Positions 27,517 through 36,019 of a stretch of DNA of 64,000 bases are shown here, one piece after another. The stretch's first letter is position 1, and each line of letters starts with the position of its first letter. Below the pieces are notes generated by a model that worked only from the letters and a program-made list of their open reading frames with translations, was not told the DNA's origin and ran no database searches. Source of the DNA: CAMDPA01 sp963825625 (lineage in GTDB: Bacteria > Pseudomonadota > Alphaproteobacteria > Rhizobiales > Hyphomicrobiaceae); assembly GCA_963825625.1 (NCBI GenBank), contig CAWGUF010000032.1, positions 1-64,000 of the forward strand, read 5' to 3'. The position numbers and the translations under genes were made by a program.

Positions 27517-29610
27517 TCACCTCAACCGCACCGTCACACGGTCCACGCGCCCCTTGGCATCGATCACCGATAGCTTGACGAAGCCGCGGCCCGCCGGCTG
27601 CCATGCAACCTCGCGGGCGTTCGCAGGGATCTTCAGAGGTGCGCCGTCTACAAGCCAAGTCAACGGCAAGGCACCGCCTTCGGCCTTGAGCACAACCGGC
27701 GTCTGCGCATCGGCCAACTCAACCTCGGACCGATCAGGCGGAAACGCGATTTGCACCGGCGGATCAAGGAAACCGGAGGCCGAGCGGGCTTCCTCTGCTT
27801 CCATGAACCGCTTCAACGGACCCGGCAGGTCGGCGCCCTGTACTTTCAACACGCCAGGCGGCGGCGGTGGCAGCGCTGTCCGGGCAAGGGCAGAGCGCTG
27901 GAATGCGTCGAACAGGATCGGGGCAGCGGCGGCATGCCCGGTGAGGCCGGGGGTCGAGGATCCGTCGGCACGCCCGATCCAGACGCCGACCGTATGGCGA
28001 CCGTCGTAACCGACAGCCCAGGCATCGCGATAGCCGTACGATGTCCCGGTCTTGTAGGCGATACGGCCAGCGGGCGCGCTGATAGGTGGCGGCGCATCCT
28101 TCAGGATATCGGTGACGTACCATGCAGCGGTCGGGGTCAGCAGCCTGGGGGACGCAGTGGGCGGGCTCGCCGCCTTTTTCGCGGCCACGGGCGCAAGGAC
28201 GTGCTGCAGCGCCATCAGATCGCCGCTGCGCGCCAGTCCGCCGTAGACGCTGACCAGATCGCGCAAGGTGAGACCTAATCCGCCCAAACCAACGGCAAGC
28301 GTGGGCTCCTCCGCGCCGGGCAGCACCGGCATCGCTCCAGCCCGCTTGAGCCTGCCGATAAGGCGGCCGGGCCCGAGCCGGTTCAACAGGCGAACGGCGG
28401 GGATGTTCAAGGACGTGGCGAGCGCCTGACGGATACTTACGGTGCCGTGGAAGTCGTCGTCGAAGTTCTTCGGTGCGTAACTACCGAAGCGGACCGGCCG
28501 GTCCTCGATCAGGGTCTCCGGGTGAGCGAGGCCGCTTTCGAATGCCAAGCCGTAGATCAGCGGTTTCAGTGTCGAGCCGGGAGACCGCAATGCGGTGACC
28601 ATATCGATGGCGCCCAGCCTGGAATTGTCCATGTAGTCCGACGAGCCGACATGGGCCAGCACCTCGCCCGTGCGGTTGTCGACCACCAGGATCGCCGCAG
28701 ACAGCCTGTCGCCGACGGCGCGAGCCCGACTTCTGGCGAGGCGCTCGAGGCTGGCCTGCAGGTCACGCTCGATAGTCAGCCGGTGAACGCGAAGACCGGG
28801 AAGGCGTGCCACTTCTGCTTCCGCAAGATGCGGCGCTAGCTTGGGGAATTCCGCACGCGTGCTGGGGACCGCCTCTTTGCGGGCCTGCTCAGCCTCGGAT
28901 CTGGTAATGACTCCCGCCTCGAGGGCGCGCGCGAGCACCCGGTTGCGGGCGCGGCGGGCATTGGCGGCAAACCGGTCGGGTCGGCGCATTGCCGGCGACT
29001 GCGGCAGCGCCACCAGGAGTGCGGCCTCGGCAACTGACAGCCGCCTGGGTTCCTTGCCGAAGTATGCAAGCGAAGCCGCCCGCACGCCCTCCAGATTGCC
29101 GCCGAACGGCGCCAATGCCAGATAAAGCCGCAGGATCTCGCGCTTATCGAGCTGGCGCTCCAACTGCAGTGCTCGAACCATCTGCTTCAGTTTGGTCGGT
29201 GCGTCCTTGCCGTAGGCGCCATCGAGCAGACGCGCCACCTGCATCGTCAGCGTCGACCCACCCGATACGATCCGCCTGTGACTGACGAATTGTACGACTG
29301 CGCGGCCAAGCGCGACGGGGTCGACCCCGCCGTGCTGGTGGAACCTGCGGTCCTCGAACGCCAGCAGCATGCGGATGTAGCGCTGGTCGACATCCTCCGG
29401 CTCCACCGGCAATCGCCACAATCCTTCCGGTGTGGTGAAGGCTCGCAGAAGCTGGCCATTGCGATCGAGCACCATCATCGAGAGGTGCCCAGCCGCATCG
29501 AGCGGTGGCGGCCCAAGCAGGCGCATCGCAATCACGACGACGGCGACGCCGGCTGCGAAGAGCCCAACCGCGCCGAGCGCCAAGCGTCGCCATATCCGGA
29601 ACGCCGTCAT
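27517..29610 (-). CDS. pbpC: Penicillin-binding protein 1C
   Basis: A 697-residue bifunctional peptidoglycan synthase. An N-terminal membrane anchor (LALGAVGLFAAGVAVVVIAM) precedes a GT51 glycosyltransferase with MLLAFEDRRFHQHGGVDP and GGSTLTMQVARLL. The transpeptidase has the nucleophile in SPGSTLKPLIYGLAF (about residue 345) and KTGTSYGYRDAWAVGYDG (about residue 520). The C-terminal 90 residues match the BiPBP_C domain specific to PBP1C. It starts 30 bp after the stop of the alpha-2-macroglobulin gene on the same strand, the classic yfhM-pbpC pairing, in which the inhibitor is thought to protect the envelope while PBP1C repairs it. Confidence 0.95.
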   Translation of the reverse strand: MTAFRIWRRLALGAVGLFAAGVAVVVIAMRLLGPPPLDAAGHLSMMVLDRNGQLLRAFTTPEGLWRLPVEPEDVDQRYIRMLLAFEDRRFHQHGGVDPVALGRAVVQFVSHRRIVSGGSTLTMQVARLLDGAYGKDAPTKLKQMVRALQLERQLDKREILRLYLALAPFGGNLEGVRAASLAYFGKEPRRLSVAEAALLVALPQSPAMRRPDRFAANARRARNRVLARALEAGVITRSEAEQARKEAVPSTRAEFPKLAPHLAEAEVARLPGLRVHRLTIERDLQASLERLARSRARAVGDRLSAAILVVDNRTGEVLAHVGSSDYMDNSRLGAIDMVTALRSPGSTLKPLIYGLAFESGLAHPETLIEDRPVRFGSYAPKNFDDDFHGTVSIRQALATSLNIPAVRLLNRLGPGRLIGRLKRAGAMPVLPGAEEPTLAVGLGGLGLTLRDLVSVYGGLARSGDLMALQHVLAPVAAKKAASPPTASPRLLTPTAAWYVTDILKDAPPPISAPAGRIAYKTGTSYGYRDAWAVGYDGRHTVGVWIGRADGSSTPGLTGHAAAAPILFDAFQRSALARTALPPPPPGVLKVQGADLPGPLKRFMEAEEARSASGFLDPPVQIAFPPDRSEVELADAQTPVVLKAEGGALPLTWLVDGAPLKIPANAREVAWQPAGRGFVKLSVIDAKGRVDRVTVRLR

Positions 29611-29640
29611 GCCCTGCGCCTCGTCACCTGTCGCCCCTGC

Positions 29641-32600
29641 CTATTGCTTCGGCTGTACGGTCAGCCTGCCGGCTGCAGTACGGGCGTAGCGTTGCGGCCG
29701 GTACATATCCTCCACGCTTGCCGCGGGATGCACGAACACACCCGGCGTCACGGCGCGAACAATGTAGGCCACGGACGCGCTGTCTTGCGGCGCGGAATTG
29801 CGGCCGCGGCTGCCATGGAAGTTGAAGGCGGCTACGAATTTGTCATCGCGGAATTCCAGATGCTCAGGTTTCACGTTGGTATTGAGCCAGGACAAGCTCT
29901 TCAGGCTCGCACTATCCACGAGACGCGGATTGTCGATCTCCAACCCGGCCGGCAGGCGGTCGACCACCAGGATACGACCTCCCTTTTCGCTGGCGGTCAC
30001 CTTGACGACCACGACCATACGGTCGTTCTGCTGAACGCTGCCTTCGCCACCAGCTGCGCTCTTCATCTCGATCTTGCGGCCATCGAGTGAGTAGTAGTTG
30101 CGCTCGATCGAGAAGCCCTTCGCCGTGGCAGGCTCAGGCGTTGCAGCCAAGCCAACAACGGAGACCACCGCATCGACAGGGTTGTCGCCGACATTACCAA
30201 TGGTGAGTTTGCCCGCGGCGATCTCGGACGCCGTGACCCGGCGGGCCAAAGCACCGACATGCGGGGTACCATTTATCGTGAGCTGCGTGTTGCGCGCCTG
30301 TTCAGACAAGGCCCGAGCTGCCAGCAGCATCCACGCCTGTTCCTGCGTCGAAGTGAACTCGCGCGCGCGGAAGGCTTTGGCAATGACATCGGCAAGCCGG
30401 GGCGCTTCCGATTTCATCATGCTGACCTCGGACGCCAGCGTCACGAGAGCCGCGTTGTCGCGCAGGCTCGACCCATAGTCCTCCCGCGCCCCGTCATTGG
30501 CCTGGGAGGCATGAGCGAGCGCTGCGCGAAATGCCGTTTCAGCGCGCTCACGGTCGCCGAGCATGGCAAGGGCGGCACCGAGCTGCGCCTTGGCGAGGCT
30601 GGTGCCGAACCTGTCGAGCCTGGTGTCCACGTAGTAGCGAAGCTCGCCGGCCGGCGCGCGGCCGTTGCGTGCAAGAACATAGAGCGCATAGGCTCTGTCC
30701 TCGCCGCCTTTCTGGAAGTCCTGCGCATAGGAGATGTAGCTTTGCAGGCGGTCCAGCGCTGACGTGAATGGCTGCGCCCTGACAAGGTATCCCGCCTCCT
30801 TCGCCCGGGTCAGGAAATCGGTCACGTAGGCGGTCAGCCACATGTCCGCGCTGCCCGGACCCCAGGTGCCGAATGCGCCCGAGGAATCCTGCATCTCGAA
30901 TACCCGGTCGACGGCTACCTGAACGCGCTCCTTCAGCGCCTTGTCGACGACTGCGCCAACTTCAGAACCCAGCTCATTGGCATAGAGCAGTGGCAGGGCA
31001 CGCGATGTCGTCTGCTCCGCGCAGCCGTAGGGGTAGCGGTCGAGTTGTGCCAGCAGGCCGGGCACGTCGAAGGCCGCCAGCGGGCCGGCACTGACGTTGA
31101 CCAGCGTGCGCGCCGGAATCATGTTGGCGATCAGGTCCGGCGTTATCGTGACTGTGCCGGTTTGCGGGGCCAGGCTTGCCACGGTGACCCGCTTGATGTC
31201 GCCGCCGGGCGCCTTGACGTCGAACGTCAGCTTGCGCTTGACATCGACGCCGCCCGGTCCGGTCAGTCGCACGTCGTAGCTGACCAACCCGATGGTCGTG
31301 GGCTTGAGCGTGATCCGCTCGGATTTTCGCTGCTCCTGCGCCAACTGCAGGTCGCGACCGGCAACGGTGGCAGGCTTGGCCTCTCCACCGCGCTCGACCG
31401 ACAATCTATATCCGCCAGTTGCGCCTTCCACGTTGTGCAGGGACAGATCGAGCCGCGCCTCGTCACCAAGCGTGAGGAAGCGGGGTGCCGAGACTGTTAG
31501 TGCGACCGGATCGCGGATCAGCACATCCTGGCTGGCCGCGCCGATACGGGTCGCACTCCAGGCGACTGCCATGATGCGAGCCGTTCCATTGAAATCGGGC
31601 AGATCGAACTCGACCTTGGCGGTGCCATCGGCGGCGACCTTCACGATGCCGGAATGCAGGGCCAGGAGCTTCTCGACGGGAGGATTGCCGGACATCGATA
31701 GGCCGCCCCCGTCGGCGTCGCCGCCAGAGCGCAGCGCGCCCCGCTCTGCGCGCATGCCGTCGATAAGCCGGCCGTAAAGATCGCGGATCTCCACGCCGAG
31801 CCGAGTCTGGGCATAAAACCAGCCAAGCGGATCCGGCGACTTGAAGCGAGTCAGGTTGAGGATCCCGACATCGACGACTGCTACCGTCACCCGCGCCTCC
31901 TCGCCGCGACCGTGATCCTCGAGCTTGATCGGTACAGAGAGTTTGGTGCCCGACCCGACCTTCTGCGGTACGGACAGCGCAACCTTGATCGCGCTTTCGC
32001 TCTTGTCGATGGACAGCCACTTCAGGCCGATTGCCCGGCTCGGCATGCGCCGGGCCTTCTCGTCGAGCGCGCGGTAGAATGTGGCTGTAACGTACGCGCC
32101 TGGGCCCCAGTCCTTGCCTACAGGGATGGGCACCTCGCCGCCGCCTTTGGGCAGATCGACGGCCCGATGCAGTAGCAGTCCGTTACCAAGCACAGTGACA
32201 AGCAGCTTGCCCTTGTCGCGCGTGGCAACCTTCAACTTCGCGGTCTCGCCAGGCTTGTAGCCGGGCTTGTCGAGGCCGACCTCCAGGAACTCCGGGCTGT
32301 CAGCGTTCTCGCCACCATACCAGCCGGCATCAAAGACATAACTGGCGGCAGGTCCCCCCGCTTCCGTCGTTGCCACTTCCAGCCTGTACTGGCCCCAGCC
32401 GGTGCGCGCTGCGATCCGTGCGGGGGTATCGGTCTGGCTGTCGACCTGGCCAGTTGCGACCTTGCGTGTCAGCGTGACGGCATCGTAGTTCCAGCTGCTG
32501 TCCCGGCGATACCACTGCCAGCTCCGTTCGAGACGATAGAGCGTCCATTCGAGCCGCTTGCCGCCGAACCGTCTGCCGGCCTCATCCAGCAGCACCAGCT

Positions 32601-34923
32601 CGAAGTTGGCCTCCTCGTTCTCCGCCAGGCGGCTGTCCTTGAACTGGGGCCGGATACCGATGCGCGGCAAGCCCGGATCGACAGGCAGCGAGACCTTGCG
32701 CTCGATCGTTCGCCCCCCCGGCTCGGCCAGGGTGACCAGCACGTCGGCGGAAAGCGGTCGTGCCGTACGCGGAATCGCGGGTAGCGTCACCTCGAGCGCA
32801 AGCTCGCCCTTGTCATTTGTGCGAGGCACCGCTTCCAGCCGCTTGCGGACAGGGCTGATGCGCTCGCCGGCGAGACCGAAGTGATAACCCGGATAGGCCT
32901 CGAGCCCTTGTCCGGACGCCTTCACGATGACCTCGGCTTCAACAGCCAGGCCGGCAGCCGGCGGGCCATAGAGATACCTGCCTGACACATTGACCACTCC
33001 CGGCAACTGCGGGCTGAGCGACGTCGCGGCCGGTTTCAGCGACAGCTCCAGGCGCTCGGGTACGAAATCCTCGACCAGGAAGGCGCTGCTCGCGACCGCG
33101 TCGGCCTTAGGATCAGCGTGCAATCTGACGCGCCACGTGCCTGTCATGACTGATGCGGACAATGGCAGCGCCATTTCGCGTCCACCCAGGCCCTGATCAG
33201 GCAGCACCGAGCGGATGTGCTCCACGCCGTCCGGCCGCACAACGATCATCGTCATGGGCACTGGCGCACCCTTGCCGGCGGCATCCCGTACGAGAGCGTT
33301 GAGATGCACGGTATCACCCGGTCGATAGATGCCGCGATCAGCGTAGATGTAGCCGTCGAGCGCGCCCGGCTTCTCGCGCCCCTTGACGCCTCGATCAGAC
33401 AGATCGAATGCCGAGTTGGTGAGATCGAGGAAAGCATATTGCCCGGCGGAAGACTGGGCGATCACCATCATCGGCTGCATGCCGCCCTCGCCGCGCACCA
33501 GACCCGGCTCGAACCGGGCATAGCCCGCGCCGTCTGCCTTGGCCGATCCCAGCTCCTCGTTGTTGCGCGCTACGAGCTTGACCTGCACATTCGTGACAGG
33601 CTCCGTCGTCGTCAGTGATCGGACGAAGATGTGCAGACCATCGGTTCCGGTGAATGCTGTCAGGCCCAGATCGGAGACGATGAACCATTGCGTGGCGCTG
33701 TCACCACGACCGCCGCTCTCCTTGGAGTCCAGCGCCCGGGCCATCATGGCATAAACACCGGGCTGCAGCTTCTTGACCGCGTCGCCGACCGGCACCGCCG
33801 TCGTCACCTCGGTATTCAACTTCGGCGATACAGCGAGCTCACCTGAATAAATCTTCTGCCCATGCTGCTCGCCGAGCCGTGCTGCCTCGTAGCCGGACAA
33901 CTGAGTCAGAAAGTCGCCGTTCTGCCCGAGCACGGAATTCAGATTGCGATCCGGAATTCGATAAATTTCGATTGCGATGCGCCTCGCATTGATCGACAGG
34001 ACCGGTATGCCCTGCTGGCCGCGCGACGGCAGCACGTAGTTGCGTCCGGAGAAACGCACGCTGGGTTGCCGGTCCCGAACATAAACAGGAATGATCGACG
34101 GCTTGAGAAGCGTCTCGCCGATGGCAGAGGGCAGCCCTGCCCTTAGACCGATCTCATAGCGCTTGCCGTGGGCGAGGTCGTCTATGCAAAGCTGACGGCT
34201 CTCGCTGGCGATGGACTCCGCATCCCGTCCGTCGACGGTGACGAACTTACTAAGATTGGAAATTCCCTTTTTCAACAGCTCGGAGAACTGGATGCAGACC
34301 CGCGGCGTCGATGCTTCATTCTCCACCTTGTAGTCCATCACGCGGAAGCCGTGCTCCGCCCGGAGTGCCTCGAAAGTTTTGCGCACGTCGGCATTGTCCT
34401 GCAACGCCAGGCTCGTCTTGAGCGCATCGATGGCCGGTCGCCAGAACGACCGCCGCTTGAGAGCCTCCGACAGCGTGGCGAGGGCACGCGCTTTTGCGTC
34501 CGGAGCCGTCGCCCGCTGATAGGAGATGAATGCCGCCGCACTGGCGTTGACCGGCAGATTGTACCGCTCCGAACCCTGTGGCGCAGGTCTGATCGCCATC
34601 AACGCTCGCGCCAATCCAAGCCAAGCCTCGGCGTCGTTCGGGGCGAGGGCGACTGCGCTTGCGAAATGTCGCATCGCGGCGCGCGCGTCGTTGGCCGAAG
34701 CCAGCGCCTTTGCACCGGCACTGCGCTCGTTCTCGGCGCGTTTCCCCTGCACCAACGGGCCGTAGACCGCCTTGACCTGCGCTTCGTAACGCTGGGCATC
34801 GCGCGACAGGCCCTGATGGGCAAACGTCTGCGCGGCGGTTTGCTGCGCTGCGGCCTGACCGCCTGCCAGCCACAGCAGCATGAGGAAGGGCAAGAGTGCA
34901 TAGTGAAGTCTTGGGCATGACAT
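29641..34923 (-). CDS. Bacterial alpha-2-macroglobulin with thioester (YfhM-like)
   Basis: A 1760-residue secreted protein. The ATG at 34923 gives a signal peptide (YALLPFLMLLWLAGGQAAAQ); no lipobox cysteine follows, unlike many YfhM proteins. An N-terminal helical region leads into a series of MG domains (for example ALDGYIYADRGIYRPGDTVH and VRLHADPKADAVASSAFLVE). The thioester motif YPYGCAEQTTSRALP lies near residue 1300, so trapping chemistry is retained. The family traps host or phage proteases in the periplasm. It is co-directional with pbpC. Confidence 0.93.
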   Translation of the reverse strand: MSCPRLHYALLPFLMLLWLAGGQAAAQQTAAQTFAHQGLSRDAQRYEAQVKAVYGPLVQGKRAENERSAGAKALASANDARAAMRHFASAVALAPNDAEAWLGLARALMAIRPAPQGSERYNLPVNASAAAFISYQRATAPDAKARALATLSEALKRRSFWRPAIDALKTSLALQDNADVRKTFEALRAEHGFRVMDYKVENEASTPRVCIQFSELLKKGISNLSKFVTVDGRDAESIASESRQLCIDDLAHGKRYEIGLRAGLPSAIGETLLKPSIIPVYVRDRQPSVRFSGRNYVLPSRGQQGIPVLSINARRIAIEIYRIPDRNLNSVLGQNGDFLTQLSGYEAARLGEQHGQKIYSGELAVSPKLNTEVTTAVPVGDAVKKLQPGVYAMMARALDSKESGGRGDSATQWFIVSDLGLTAFTGTDGLHIFVRSLTTTEPVTNVQVKLVARNNEELGSAKADGAGYARFEPGLVRGEGGMQPMMVIAQSSAGQYAFLDLTNSAFDLSDRGVKGREKPGALDGYIYADRGIYRPGDTVHLNALVRDAAGKGAPVPMTMIVVRPDGVEHIRSVLPDQGLGGREMALPLSASVMTGTWRVRLHADPKADAVASSAFLVEDFVPERLELSLKPAATSLSPQLPGVVNVSGRYLYGPPAAGLAVEAEVIVKASGQGLEAYPGYHFGLAGERISPVRKRLEAVPRTNDKGELALEVTLPAIPRTARPLSADVLVTLAEPGGRTIERKVSLPVDPGLPRIGIRPQFKDSRLAENEEANFELVLLDEAGRRFGGKRLEWTLYRLERSWQWYRRDSSWNYDAVTLTRKVATGQVDSQTDTPARIAARTGWGQYRLEVATTEAGGPAASYVFDAGWYGGENADSPEFLEVGLDKPGYKPGETAKLKVATRDKGKLLVTVLGNGLLLHRAVDLPKGGGEVPIPVGKDWGPGAYVTATFYRALDEKARRMPSRAIGLKWLSIDKSESAIKVALSVPQKVGSGTKLSVPIKLEDHGRGEEARVTVAVVDVGILNLTRFKSPDPLGWFYAQTRLGVEIRDLYGRLIDGMRAERGALRSGGDADGGGLSMSGNPPVEKLLALHSGIVKVAADGTAKVEFDLPDFNGTARIMAVAWSATRIGAASQDVLIRDPVALTVSAPRFLTLGDEARLDLSLHNVEGATGGYRLSVERGGEAKPATVAGRDLQLAQEQRKSERITLKPTTIGLVSYDVRLTGPGGVDVKRKLTFDVKAPGGDIKRVTVASLAPQTGTVTITPDLIANMIPARTLVNVSAGPLAAFDVPGLLAQLDRYPYGCAEQTTSRALPLLYANELGSEVGAVVDKALKERVQVAVDRVFEMQDSSGAFGTWGPGSADMWLTAYVTDFLTRAKEAGYLVRAQPFTSALDRLQSYISYAQDFQKGGEDRAYALYVLARNGRAPAGELRYYVDTRLDRFGTSLAKAQLGAALAMLGDRERAETAFRAALAHASQANDGAREDYGSSLRDNAALVTLASEVSMMKSEAPRLADVIAKAFRAREFTSTQEQAWMLLAARALSEQARNTQLTINGTPHVGALARRVTASEIAAGKLTIGNVGDNPVDAVVSVVGLAATPEPATAKGFSIERNYYSLDGRKIEMKSAAGGEGSVQQNDRMVVVVKVTASEKGGRILVVDRLPAGLEIDNPRLVDSASLKSLSWLNTNVKPEHLEFRDDKFVAAFNFHGSRGRNSAPQDSASVAYIVRAVTPGVFVHPAASVEDMYRPQRYARTAAGRLTVQPKQ

Positions 34924-35242
34924 GGGCTTGGCGCTCTCTTCGGATGAAACCGACCTGACCCGCCGACCGGCGTCCCGCCATGACGACTTCCGCATACGCG
35001 AAAGCCGGCTGCCAGGGACGGACCGTCGATCCGGACAGTACCAGAATTGCCGATCCCGGCCGCCGGCACCAGTGCCGAAGCCAGGAGAATATCGACCTAA
35101 GCGGTAAATTGCGCCGAAATGCCGGCAGTTGCCGCCGAACAAGACGGATGCGAATGCCCGGTCCCATATGGCAAAGCGCCGGCGAGGGTATCCCTCCCGG
35201 CGCAGGTTGCCCGAATTGAGCTATTCAGAGTCGACCGCGCGA

Positions 35243-35833
35243 TCACTCCTGGCTGGAGGTCGCAGGATCCTTGACCGCAGGAGCCAGAGTGGAGGCGGCA
35301 ATGCAAGCGTCCACCGCAGGCGTCGCTTGGGTCGACGAACCCTTGTCTGCAACCGCGATGCTTGCGGCCCACAGCCGCTCGAACGACGTTCGGGCCCAGC
35401 CAGCGGTAACGCCGCAGTCCGCCGCGAAGCACTCGTAGGCATCACGCTTGTTGGGATCGCGCCGCATGCAGTCGCCGATCCAACTCGTCTTGCTTCCGAT
35501 GACCAGCTGCTCGTGGGCGTCCAGCAAACGCAAGTCGTGCGCCAACATGCGCGTGGCGAAGCCATCATCGCCAGCAGCAGTATCGGTATGGGTCTTCATC
35601 GCGAATATCGCCCTGATCGGTTGTGCGATCTGACCGTCGCGGACTAGAGCGGCGATTGCCTGAGCAACAGGGCTTTGCCGGGAACGCGCAATGACCAGGA
35701 TCTCGTCCTGGGCGATAGCGGACTTGGATGCCTGCGCCAGCGCGACCGCGTGCTCGGCAATGAATGTCCTCAGCTTGTCTTCCTTATCCTCCAGCTTGAC
35801 GATGTCCATGTGCGGGGCGTTGGTTCGGCTCAT
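35243..35833 (-). CDS. Uncharacterised protein downstream of PspA-linked membrane protein
   Basis: A 196-residue soluble protein, starting at the ATG after GAGGGAACAG. There is no signal peptide and no recognised domain. The first 95 residues are helical with DKEDKLRTFIAEHAVALAQA and ILVIARSRQSPVAQAIAALV. A cysteine-containing segment follows (GDCMRRDPNKRDAYECFAADCGVTAGWART), with three Cys at CMRR, CFAADC. The tail is Ala/Thr-rich. It is the last gene of a minus-strand run after pspA and the large membrane gene, so it may belong to that envelope-stress unit, though 186 bp separate it from the latter. Confidence 0.6.
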   Translation of the reverse strand: MSRTNAPHMDIVKLEDKEDKLRTFIAEHAVALAQASKSAIAQDEILVIARSRQSPVAQAIAALVRDGQIAQPIRAIFAMKTHTDTAAGDDGFATRMLAHDLRLLDAHEQLVIGSKTSWIGDCMRRDPNKRDAYECFAADCGVTAGWARTSFERLWAASIAVADKGSSTQATPAVDACIAASTLAPAVKDPATSSQE

Positions 35834-36019
35834 GCCTGTTCCCTCTTCACGGTCCTGCGGCTTGGGCGAAGCCGCAGGGTGTCGTTTTGTTGTACGCCAC
35901 ATTTAACGGTGCGGCCGGTTAAAAATTCGCTTCCAAACGTTGCACATTCTGCCAATTCAGCCTTGCCGTTCTGGATACAACCGCCGGGCCGAGCCGGGAT
36001 CAGCGGTGCGGGCACGCAT